A stretch of DNA of 64,000 nt from assembly GCF_910591885.1 (NCBI RefSeq), contig NW_025963573.1, positions 1-64,000 on the forward strand. Direction: 5' to 3'. Origin of the DNA: Bombus terrestris. Its lineage: Eukaryota; Arthropoda; Insecta; Hymenoptera; Apidae. Below are positions 1 through 11,970 of the stretch, piece by piece (position 1 is the stretch's first letter; every line of letters begins with the position of its first letter). The notes under the pieces are model-generated. The model saw only the letters and a list, made by a program, of their open reading frames with translations, had not been told where the DNA came from and did no database searches. A program made the position numbers and the translations under genes.

Positions 1-30
1 TAACGTTATATACTATTACTATATAACGTA
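1..30. repeat. Reference monomer: 30-bp quasi-palindrome
   Basis: This copy matches the consensus exactly. Arms ACGTTATATA (3-12) and TATATAACGT (20-29) are perfect inverted repeats around loop CTATTAC (13-19). Inside the loop only the C13/C19 pair breaks symmetry. Aligned with its own reverse complement about position 16, 24 of 30 bases agree (exceptions 1, 2, 13, 16, 19 and 30), so dyad centres recur every 15 bp. The heptamer TATAACG occurs three times per unit: twice in direct tandem (22-28 and 29 to 5 of the next monomer) and once inverted (CGTTATA, 4-10). The last two overlap to form a perfect 12-bp palindrome, TATAACGTTATA, across the monomer junction. Each unit carries one AACGTT (AclI) site and two ACGT sites. 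Confidence 0.95.
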
Positions 31-210
31 TAACGTTATATACTATTACGTAATAACGTATAACGTTATATACTATTACTATATAACGTATAACGTTATA
101 TACTATTACTATATAACGTATAACGTTATATACTATTACTATATAACGTATAACGTTATATACTATTACGTAATAACGTATAACGTTATATACTATTACG
201 TAATAACGTA

Positions 211-300
211 TAACGTTATATACTATTACTATATAACGCATAACGTTATATAATATTACTATATAACGCATAACGTTATATAATATTACTATATAACGTA
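211..300. repeat. Variant trimer (T29C, then C13A twice)
   Basis: Three adjacent monomers form a recurring block. The first ends in ACGCA (T29C), the second has TAATATTACT (C13A) and also ends in ACGCA, and the third has C13A but a normal ACGTA end. The same ordered trimer recurs throughout the window, for example at 2881, 10,381, 26,071, 44,641 and 62,281. On the minus strand ACGCA followed by T creates ATG, which is why the open frames in the window start at these monomers. C13A creates TAA in the plus-strand open frame. Confidence 0.85.
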
Positions 301-330
301 TAACGTTATATACTATTACTATATAACGTA

Positions 331-390
331 TAACGTTATATACTATTACTATATAAGGTATAACGATATATACTATTATGTATTAACGTA
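331..390. repeat. Variant dimer AAGGTA / TAACGATATA-TATTATG
   Basis: The first monomer ends in ATAAGGTA, losing the CpG at 27-28. The next begins TAACGATATA (T6A) and carries TACTATTATG TATTAACGTA. The two nearly always travel together and usually follow the C13A trimer after one or more consensus monomers (for example 3211, 10,831, 18,451, 38,311, 53,221, 62,401). At 17,311 the second member has changed to ATTACG TACTAACG. At 36,211 and 42,661 the first member instead ends AAGTTA, a change seen only in that duplicated pair. Confidence 0.8.
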
Positions 391-570
391 TAACGTTATA
401 TACTATTACTATATAACGTATAACGTTATATACTATTACGTAATAACGTATAACGTTATATACTATTACTATATAACGTATAACGTTATATACTATTACT
501 ATATAACGCATAACGTTGTATAATATTACTATATAACGTATAACGTTATATACTATTACTACATAACGTA

Positions 571-630
571 TAACGTTATATACTTATACTATATAACGGA
601 TGACGTTATATACTATTACTGTATAACGCA
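571..630. repeat. Variant dimer TACTTATACT-ACGGA / TGACGTTATA
   Basis: The first monomer carries TACTTATACT (positions 15 and 16 exchanged from AT to TA) and ends ACGGA. The second starts TGACG (A2G). The pair recurs mostly 240-300 bp after the landmark dimer and is usually preceded by a monomer with ACATAACGTA (for example 10,501, 14,731, 25,291, 47,671 is absent, 51,151, 61,471). A form with TACTTATACT but a normal ACGTA end is also common (1501, 8041, 19,231, 33,961, 63,571). The 6901 and 8581 copies share the extra change TACTTACACT. Confidence 0.75.
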
Positions 631-750
631 TAACGTTATATACTATTACTATATAACGTATAACGTTATATACAATTACTATATAACGTATCACGTTATA
701 TACTATTACTATATAACGTATAACGTTATATACTATTACTATATAACGCA

Positions 751-780
751 TAACGATATATACTATTCCGTACTATCGTA
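751..780. repeat. Strongly diverged monomer TAACGATATA-TTCCG-TACTATCGTA
   Basis: This monomer differs from consensus at seven positions: T6A, A18C, T20G, A21T, T22A, A23C and A26T. The same combination is repeated many times with little further change, usually alternating with consensus monomers just upstream of the landmark dimer (for example 12,031 and 12,091 before 12,151; 63,001 and 63,061 before 63,121). A sister form reads TATTTCG (10,141, 14,371, 35,521), and one with TACTTCG is confined to 39,721 and 46,171. The constancy of a seven-change haplotype shows whole-monomer copying rather than independent mutation. Confidence 0.85.
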
Positions 781-870
781 TAACGTTATATACTATTACT
801 ATATAACGTATAAGGATATATACTATTCCGTATTATAGTATAACGTTATATACTATTACTATATAACGTA

Positions 871-930
871 TAACGTTATATAGTATTGCCATATCACGTA
901 TAACGTTGTATATTATTACGTACTAACGTA
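871..930. repeat. Landmark variant dimer (TAGTATTGCC / TAACGTTGTA)
   Basis: Monomer one carries C13G, A18G, T20C and A25C (TAGTATTGCC ATATCACGTA). Monomer two carries A8G, C13T, T20G, A21T, T22A and A23C (TAACGTTGTA TATTATTACG). I count 44 copies by eye, starting at 871, 2071, 2671, 3781, 4291, 4891, 5341, 5551, 7411, 9061, 10261, 12151, 14491, 15901, 16741, 17851, 18781, 21151, 22771, 23881, 25051, 26941, 28081, 30601, 31741, 33511, 35641, 37411, 39841, 40231, 42091, 43861, 46291, 46681, 48571, 49771, 50911, 52051, 53971, 55951, 58261, 59611, 61231 and 63121. The copy at 7411 keeps only the start of monomer two, and 59611 has extra changes (TAGTATAGCC, TAACGTTGAA). It is the best anchor for the higher-order map. 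Confidence 0.93.
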
Positions 931-3900
931 TAACGTTATATACTATTACTATATAACGTATAACGTTATATACTATTACTATATAACGTATAACGTTATA
1001 TACTATTACGTATTAACGTATAACGTTATATACTATTACGTATTAACGTATAACGTTATATACTATTACTATATAACGTATAACGTTATATACTATTACT
1101 ATATAACGTATAACGTTATATACTATTACTATATAACGCATAACGTTATATAATATTACTATATAACGTATAACGTTATATACCATTACTATATAACGTA
1201 TAACGTTATATACTATTACTATATAACGTATAACGTTATATACTATTACTATATAACGTATAACGTTATATACTATTACTATATAACGCATAACGTTATA
1301 TAATATTACTATATAACGCATAACGTTGTATAATATTACTATATAACGTATAACGTTATATACTATTACTATATAACGCATAACGTTATATACTATTACT
1401 ATATAACGTATAACGTTATATACTATTACTATATAACGCATAACGTTATATAATATTACTATATAACGCATAACGTTATATACTATTACTATATAACGTA
1501 TAACGTTATATACTTATACTATATAACGTATAACGTTATATACTATTACTATATAACGTATAACGTTATATACTATTATTATATAACGTATAACGTTATA
1601 TACTATTACTATATAACGCATAACGTTATATAATATTACTATATAACGCATAACGTTATATAATATTACTATATAACGTATAACGTTATATACTATTACT
1701 ATATAACGTATAACGTTATATACTATTACGTATTAACGTATAACGTTATATACTATTACGTATTAACGTATAACGTTATATACTATTACTATATAACGCA
1801 TAACGTTATATAATATTACTATATAACGCATAACGTTATATAATATTACTATATAACGTATAACGTTATATACTATTACTATATAACGTATAACGTTATA
1901 TACTATTACTATATAACGCATAACGTTATATAATATTACTATATAACGCATAACGTTATATACTATTACTATATAACGTATAACGTTATATACTATTACT
2001 ATATAACGTATAACGATATATACTATTCCGTACTATCGTATAACGTCATATACTATTACTATATAACGTATAACGTTATATAGTATTGCCATATCACGTA
2101 TAACGTTGTATATTATTACGTACTAACGTATAACGTTATATACTATTACTATATAACGCATAACGTTATATAATATTACTATATAACGTATAACGTTATA
2201 TACCATTACTATATAACGTATAACGTTATATACTATTACTATATAACGTATAACGTTATATACTATTACTATATAACGTATAACGTTATATACTATTACT
2301 ATATAGCGCATAACGTTATATAATATTACTATATAACGCATAACGTTATATAATATTACTATATAACGTATAACGTTATATAGTATTACTATATAACGTA
2401 TAACGTTATATACTATTACTATATAACGTATAACGTTATATACTATTACTATATAACGTATAACGTTATATACTATTACTATATAACGTATAACGTTATA
2501 TACTATTACTATATAACGTATAACGTTATATACTATTACTATATAACGCATAACGATATATACTATTCCGTACTATCGTATAACGTTATATACTATTTCT
2601 ATATAACGTATAACGATATATACTATTCCGTACTATCGTATAACGTTATATACTATTACTATATAACGTATAACGTTATATAGTATTGCCATATCACGTA
2701 TAACGTTGTATATTATTACGTACTAACGTATAACGTTATATACTATTACTATATAACGTATAACGTTATATACTATTACTATATAACGTATAACGTTATA
2801 TACTATTACGTATTAACGTATAACGTTATATACTATTACTATATAACGTATAACGTTATATACTATGACTATATAACGTATAACGTTATATACTATTACT
2901 ATATAACGCATAACGTTATATAATATTACTATATAACGCATAACGTTATATACTATTACTATATAACGTATAACGTTATATACTTATACTATATAACGTA
3001 TAACGTTATATACTATTACTATATAACGTATAACGTTATATACTATTACTATATAACGTATAACGTTATATACTATTACTATATAACGTATAACGTTATA
3101 TACTATTACTATATAACGCATAACGTTATATAATATTACTATATAACGCATAACGTTATATAATATTACTATATAACGTATAACGTTATATACTATTACT
3201 ATATAACGTATAACGTTATATACTATTACTATATAAGGTATAACGATATATACTATTATGTATTAACGTATAACGTTATATACTATTACTATATAACGTA
3301 TAACGTTACATACTATTACTATATAACGTATAACGTTATATACTATTACGTAATAACGTATAACGTTATATACTATTACTATATAACGTATAACGTTATA
3401 TACTATTACTATATAACGTATAACGTTATATACTATTACGTAATAACGTATAACGTTATATACTATTACTATATAACGTATAACGTTATATACTATTACT
3501 ATATAACGTATAACGTTATATACTATTACTATATAACGTATAACGTTATATACTATTACTATATAACGCATAACGTTATATAATATTACTATATAACGCA
3601 TAACGTTATATAATATTACTATATAACGTATAACGTTATATACTATTACTATATAACGTATAACGTTATATACTATTACTATATAACGCATAACGTTATA
3701 TAATATTACTATATAACGCATAACGTTATATAATATTACTATATAGCGCATAACGTTATATAATATTACTATATAACGTATAACGTTATATAGTATTGCC
3801 ATATCACGTATAACGTTGTATATTATTACGTACTAACGTATAACGTTATATACTATTACTATATAACGTATAACGTTATATACTATTACTATATAACGTA

Positions 3901-6600
3901 TAACGTTATATACTATTACGTATTAACGTATAACGTTATATACTATTACTATATAACGCATAACGTTATATACTATTACTATATAACGTATAACGTTATA
4001 TACTTATACTATATAACGTATAACGTTATATACTATTACTATATAACGTATAACGTTATATACTATTACTATATAACGTATAACGTTATATACTATTACT
4101 ATATAACGTATAACGTTATATACTATTACTATATAACGCATAACGTTATATAATATTACTATATAACGCATAACGTTATATACTATTACTATATAACGTA
4201 TAACGTTATATACTATTACTATATAACGTATAACGATATATACTATTCCGTACTATCGTATAACGTCATATACTATTACTATATAACGTATAACGTTATA
4301 TAGTATTGCCATATCACGTATAACGTTGTATATTATTACGTACTAACGTATAACGTTATATACTATTACTATATAACGCATAACGTTATATAATATTACT
4401 ATATAACGTATAACGTTATATACCATTACTATATAACGTATAACGTTATATACTATTACTATATAACGTATAACGTTATATACTATTACTATATAACGCA
4501 TAACGTTATATAATATTACTATATAACGCATAACGTTGTATAATATTACTATATAACGTATAACGTTATATACTATTACTATATAACGTATCACGTTATA
4601 CACTATTACTATATAACGTATAACGTTATATACTATTACTATATAACGCATAACGATATATACTATTCCGTACTATCGTATAACGTTATATACTATTACT
4701 ATATAACGTATAACGATATATACTATTCCGTATTATAGTATAACGTTATATACTATTACTATATAACGTATAACGTTATATACTTATACTATATAACGGA
4801 TGACGTTATATACTATTACTATATAACGTATAACGTTATATACTATTACTATATAACGTATAACGTTATATACTATTACGTAATAACGTATAACGTTATA
4901 TAGTATTGCCATATCACGTATAACGTTGTATATTATTACGTACTAACGTATAACGTTATATACTATTACTATATAACGTATAACGTTATATACTATTACT
5001 ATATAACGTATAACGTTATATACTATTACTATATAACGTATAACGTTATATACTATTACTATATAACGTATAACGTTATATACTATTACTATATAACGTA
5101 TAACGTTATATACTATTACGTAATAACGTATAACGTTATATACTATTACTATATAACGTATAACGTTATATACTATTACGATATAACGTATAACGTTATA
5201 TACTATTACTATATAACGTATAACGTTATATACTATTACTATATAACGTATAACGTTATATACTATTACTATATAACGTATAACGTTATATACTATTACG
5301 TAATAACGTATAACGTTATATACTATTACGTAATAACGTATAACGTTATATAGTATTGCCATATCACGTATAACGTTGTATATTATTACGTACTAACGTA
5401 TAACGTTATATACTATTACTATATAACGCATAACGTTATATACTATTACTATATAACGCATAACGTTATATACTATTACTATATAACGTATAACGTTATA
5501 TACTTATACTATATAACGTATAACGTTATATACTATTACTACATAACGTATAACGTTATATAGTATTGCCATATCACGTATAACGTTGTATATTATTACG
5601 TACTAACGTATAACGTTATATACTATTACTATATAACGTATAACGTTATATACTATTACTATATAACGTATAACGTTATATACTATTACGTATTAACGTA
5701 TAACGTTATATTCTATTACTATATAACGTATAAAGTTATATACTCTTACTATATAACGTATAACGTTATATACTATTACTATATAACGCATAACGTTATA
5801 TAATATTACTATATAACGTATAACGTTATATACCATTACTATATAACGTATAACGTTATATACTATTACTATATAACGTATAAGGTTATATACTATTACT
5901 ATATAACGTATAACGTTATATACTATTACTATATAACGCATAACGTTATATAATATTACTATATAACGCATAACGTTATATAATATTACTATATAACGTA
6001 TAACGTTATATACTATTACTACATAACGTATAACGTTATATACTTATACTATATAACGGATGACGTTATATACTATTACCATATAACGCATAACGTTATA
6101 TACTATTACTATATAACGTATAACGATATATACTACTACGTATTAACGTATAACGTTATATACTATTACTATATAACGTATAACGTTATATACTATTACT
6201 ATATAACGTATAACGATATATACTATTACGTATTAACGTATAACGTTATATACTATTACTATATAACGTATAACGTTATATACTATTACTATATAACGTA
6301 TAACGTTATATACTATTACTATATAACGTATAACGTTATATACTATTACTATATAACGTATAGCGTTATATACTATTACTATATAACGTATAACGTTATA
6401 TACTATTACGTATTAACGTATAACGTTATATACTATTACTATATAACGTATAACGTTATATACTATTACTATATAACGTATAACGTTATATACTATTACT
6501 ACATAACGTATAACGTTATATACTATTACTATATAACGTATAACGTTATATACTATTACTATATAACGTATAACGTTATATACTATTACTATATAACGTA

Positions 6601-8280
6601 TAGCGTTATATACTATTACTATATAACGTATAACGTTATATACTATTACTATATAACGCATAACGTTATATAATATTACTATATAACGTATAACGTTATA
6701 TACCATTACTATATAACGTATAACGTTATATACTATTACTATATAACGTATAACGTTATATACTATTACTATATAACGTATAACGTTATATACTATTACT
6801 ATATAACGCATAACGTTATATAATATTACTATATAACGCATAACGTTATATAATATTACTATATAACGTATAACGTTATATACTATTACTACATAACGTA
6901 TAACGTTATATACTTACACTATATAACGGATGACGTTATATACTATTACTATATAACGCATAACGTTATATACTATTACGTATTAACGTATAACGTTATA
7001 TACTATTACTATATAACGTATAACGTTATATACTATTACTATATAACGTATAACGTTATATACTATTACTATATAACGTATAACGTTATATACTATTACT
7101 ATATAACGCATAACGATATATACTATTACTATATAACGTATAACGTTATATACTATTACTATATAACGTATAACGTTATATACTATTACTATATAACGTA
7201 TAACGTTATATACTATTACTATATAACGTATAACGTTATATACTATTACTATATAACGCATAACGATATATACTATTCCGTACTATCGTATAACGTTATA
7301 TACTATTACTATATAACGTATAACGATATATACTATTACTATATAACGTATAACGTTATATACTATTACGTAATAACGTATAACGTTATATACTATTACG
7401 TAATAACGTATAACGTTATATAGTATTGCCATATCACGTATAACGTTGTATACTATTACTATATAACGTATAACGTTATATACTATTACTATATAACGTA
7501 TAACGTTATATACTATTACTATATAACGCATAACGATATATACTATTCCGTACTATCGTATAACGTTATATACTATTACTATATAACGTATAACGATATA
7601 TACTATTCCGTACTATCGTATAACGTTATATACTATTACTATATAACGTATAACGTTATATAATATTACTATATAACGTATAACGTTATATACCATTACT
7701 ATATAACGTATAACGTTATATACTATTACTATATAACGCATAACGTTATATAATATTACTATATAACGTATAACGTTATATACCATTACTATATAACGTA
7801 TAACGTTATATACCATTACTATATAACGTATAACGTTATATACTATTACTATATAACGTATAACGTTATATACTATTACGTATTAACGTATAACGTTATA
7901 TACGACTACTATATAACGTATAACGTTATATACCATTACTATATAACGTATAACGTTATATACTATTACTATATAACGTATAACGTTATATACTATTACT
8001 ATATAACGCATAACGTTATATACTATTACTATATAACGTATAACGTTATATACTTATACTATATAACGTATAACGTTATATACTATTACTATATAACGTA
8101 TAACGTTATATACTATTACTATATAACGTATAACGTTATATACTATTACTATATAACGTATAACGTTATATACTATTACTATATAACGTATAACGTTATA
8201 TACTATTACTATATAACGTATAACGTTATATACTATTACTATATAACGTATAACGTTATATACTATTACTATATAACGTA
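6601..8280. repeat. Duplicated block L, left copy (1,680 bp)
   Basis: It begins at a monomer starting TAGCGTTATA and is matched monomer by monomer 1,680 bp downstream up to about 7320 (shared rare changes: TAGCG at 6601/8281, TACTTACACT at 6901/8581, TAACGATATA-TACTATTACT at 7111/8791). Beyond that the offset falls to 1,650, 1,500 and then 1,470 bp, so the copies have since gained or lost whole monomers. The shared rare TACGACTACT at 7891/9361 keeps the pairing going. Confidence 0.8.
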
Positions 8281-9570
8281 TAGCGTTATATACTATTACT
8301 ATTTAACGTATAACGTTATATACTATTACTATATAACGCATAACGTTATATAATATTACTATATAACGTATAACGTTATATACCATTACTATATAACGTA
8401 TAACGTTATATACTATTACTATATAACGTATAACGTTATATACTATTACTATATAACGTATAACGTTATATACTATTACTATATAACGCATAACGTTATA
8501 TAATATTACTATATAACGCATACCGTTATATAATATTACTATATAACGTATAACGTTATATACTATTACTACATAACGTATAACGTTATATACTTACACT
8601 ATATAACGGATGACGTTATATACTATTACTATATAACGCATAACGTTATATACTATTACGTATTAACGTATAACGTTATATACTATTACTATATAACGTA
8701 TAACGTTATATACTATTACTATATAACGTATAACGTTATATACTATTACTATATAACGTATAACGTTATATACTATTACTATATAACGCATAACGATATA
8801 TACTATTACTATATAACGTATAACGTTATATACTATTACTATATAACGTATAACGTTATATACTATTACTATATAACGTATAACGTTATATACTATTACT
8901 ATATAACGTATAACGTTATATACTATTACTATAGAACGCATAACGATATATACTATTCCGTACTATCGTATAACGTTATATACTATTACTATATAACGTA
9001 TAACGATATATACTATTCCGTACTATCGTATAACGTTATATACTATTACTATATAACGTATAACGTTATATAGTATTGCCATATCACGTATAACGTTGTA
9101 TATTATTACGTACTAACGTATAACGTTATATACTATTACTATATAACGTATAACGTTATATAATATTACTATATAACGTATAACGTTATATACCATTACT
9201 ATATAACGTATAACGTTATATACTATTACTATATAACGCATAACGTTATATAACTTTACTATATAACGTATAACGTTATATACCATTACTATATAACGTA
9301 TAACGTTATATACTATTACTATATAACGTATAACGTTATATACTATTACGTATTAACGTATAACGTTATATACGACTACTATATAACGGATAACGTTATA
9401 TACCATTACTATATAACGTATAACGTTATATACTATTACTATATAACGTATAACGTTATATACTATTACTATATAACGCATAACGTTCTATACTATTACT
9501 ATATAACGTATAACGTTATATACTTATACTATATAACGTATAACGTTATATACTATTACTATATAACGTA
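8281..9570. repeat. Duplicated block L, right copy
   Basis: This is the adjacent partner of 6601-8280, shorter by whole monomers. Private substitutions include ATTTAACGTA at 8281, TACCGTTATA at 8521, ATAGAACGCA at 8911 and TAACTTTACT at 9241, so this copy has diverged by point mutation since duplication. The right limit is approximate. Confidence 0.7.
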
Positions 9571-10590
9571 TAACGTTATATACTATTACCATATAACCTA
9601 TAACGTTATATACTATTACTATATAACGTATAACGTTATATACTATTACTATATAACGCATAACGTTATATAATATTACTATATAACGCATAACGTTATA
9701 TACTATTACTATATAACGTATAACGTTATATACTTATACTATATAACGTATAACGTTATATACTATTGCTATATAACGTATAACGTTATATACTATTACT
9801 ATATAACGTATAACGTTATATACTATTACTATATAACGTATAACGTTATATACTATTACTATATAACGCATAACGATATATACTATTCCGTACTAACGTA
9901 TAACGTTATATACTATTACTATATAACGTATAACGATATATACTATTACGTAATAACGTATAACGTTCTATACTATTACTATATAACGTATAACGTTATA
10001 TACTATTACTATATAACGTATAACGTTATATACTATTACTATATAACGTATAACGTTATATACTATTACTATATAACGCATAACGATATATACTATTACT
10101 ATATAACGTATAACGTTATATACTATTACTATATAACGCATAACGATATATACTATTTCGTACTATCGTATAACGTTATATACTATTACTATATAACGTA
10201 TAACGATATATACTATTCCGTACTATCGTATAACGTTATATACTATTACTATATAACGTATAACGTTATATAGTATTGCCATATCACGTATAACGTTGTA
10301 TATTATTACGTACTAACGTATAACGTTATATACTATTACTATATAACGTATAACGTTATATACTATTACTATGTAACGTATAACGTTATATACTATTACT
10401 ATATAACGCATAACGTTATATAATATTACTATATAACGCATAACGTTATATAATATTACTATATAACGTATAACGTTATATACTATTACTACATAACGTA
10501 TAACGTTATATACTTATACTATATAACGGATGACGTTATATACTATTACTATATAACGCATAACGTTATATACTATTACGTATTAACGTA

Positions 10591-10770
10591 TCACGTTATA
10601 TACTAGTACTATATAACGTATAACGTTATATACCATTACTATATAACGTATAACGTTATATACTATTACTATATAACGTGTAACGTTATATACTATTACT
10701 ATATAACGTATAACGTTATATACTATTACTATATAACGCATAACGTTATATAATATTACTCTATAACGCA
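10591..10770. repeat. Six-monomer (180-bp) TACTAGTACT cassette, first copy
   Basis: The ordered variants are TCACGTTATA-TACTAGTACT, TACCATTACT, a monomer ending ACGTG, a consensus monomer, one ending ACGCA, and TAATATTACT-CTATAACGCA. The same order recurs at 14821, 17071, 18181, 21481, 23101, 24211, 25381, 27271, 28411, 29041, 30931, 32071, 35971, 40561, 42421, 47011, 51241, 52381, 58591, 59941 and 61561, giving 22 copies by eye. Truncated copies keeping only the first one or two members are at 17761, 23791, 24961, 27991, 31651, 37261, 40171, 43711, 46621, 51961 and 61141. Those at 14821, 21481, 35971, 42421 and 58591 carry an extra ACATAACGTA, marking a sub-lineage. None was found left of 10,591. 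Confidence 0.88.
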
Positions 10771-11970
10771 TAACGTTATATAATATTACTATATAACGTA
10801 TAACGTTATATACTATTACTATATAACGTATAACGTTATATACTATTACTATATAAGGTATAACGATATATACTATTATGTATTAACGTATAACGTTATA
10901 TACTATTACTATATAACGTATAACGTTATATACTATTACTATATAACGTATAACGTTATATAGTATTACGTAATAACGTATAACGTTATATACTATTACT
11001 ATATAACGTATAACGTTATATACTATTACGTATTAACGTATAACGTTATATACTATTACTATATAACGTATAACGTTATATACTACTACTATATAACGTA
11101 TAACGTTATATACTATTACTATATAACGCATAACGTTATATACTATTACGTATTAACGTATAACGTTATATACTTATACTATATAACGTATAACGGTATA
11201 TACTATTACTATATAACGTATAACGTTATATACCATTACTATATAACGTATAACGTTATATACTATTACTATATAACGTATAACGTTATATACTATTACT
11301 ATATAACGCATAACGTTATATAATATTACTATATAACGCATAACGTTATATAATATTACTATATAACGTATAACGTTATATACTATTACTATATAACGTA
11401 TAACGTTATATACTATTACTATATAAGGTATAACGATATATACTATTATGTATTAACGTATAACGTTATATACTATTACTATATAACGTATAACGTTATA
11501 TACTATTACTATATAACGTATAACGTTATATACTATTACGTAATAACGTATAACGTTATATACTATTACTATATAACGTATAACGTTATATACTATTACT
11601 ATATAACGTATAACGTTATATACTATTACTATATAACGTATAACGTTATATACTATTACGTATTAACGTATAACGTTATATACTATTACTATATAACGTA
11701 TAACGTTATATACTATTACGATATAACGTATAACGTTATATACTATTACTATATAACGTATAACGTTATATACTATAACTATATAACGTATAACGTTATA
11801 TACTATTACTATATAACGTATAACGTTATATACTATTACTATATAACGTATAACGATATATACTATTCCGTACTATCGTATAACGTTATATACTATTACT
11901 ATATAACGCATAACGTTATATACTATTACTATATAGCGTATAACGTTATATACTATTACTATATAACGTA
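10771..11970. repeat. Mosaic stretch before the first large duplication
   Basis: The stretch contains two AAGGTA/TATTATG dimers (10,831 and 11,401), TAGTATTACG-TAATAACG at 10,951, the first TACTACTACT (11,071), TAACGGTATA (11,191), TACTATTACG-ATATAACG (11,701) and the first TACTATAACT (11,761), in the order later seen in several downstream blocks. It carries no landmark dimer. I see only satellite here. Confidence 0.75.

Larger units (their letters stand above)
1..10560. repeat. Left array domain with its own variant set
   Basis: This part uses the same monomer, but the variants TACTAGTACT, CTATAACGCA and TACTATAACT, common further right, were not seen here. The landmark dimer is dense at the start, with eight copies in the first 5.6 kb (871, 2071, 2671, 3781, 4291, 4891, 5341, 5551). 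Local duplication is visible: a 74-monomer offset (2,220 bp) links the stretch around 2041 (rare start TAACGTCATA followed by the landmark) to 4261. A 1,680-bp offset links 6601 to 8281. The right limit is placed just before the first TACTAGTACT cassette at 10,591; it is a change in composition, not a sharp breakpoint. Confidence 0.6.

Noticed and set aside
3263..3802. 179-codon minus-strand ORF and the many similar ORFs of 62-152 codons elsewhere
   Set aside because: All are the same ten-residue translation of the monomer. They start where ACGCA creates ATG and stop at chance variant monomers such as TATTAACG. There is no ribosome-binding or promoter context distinct from the repeat, no domain, and no conservation of length between copies.
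9481..9510. Possible junction or foreign base change at TAACGTTCTA (also 9961)
   Set aside because: It is a single A8C substitution within an otherwise consensus monomer in perfect register; nothing else supports a breakpoint.
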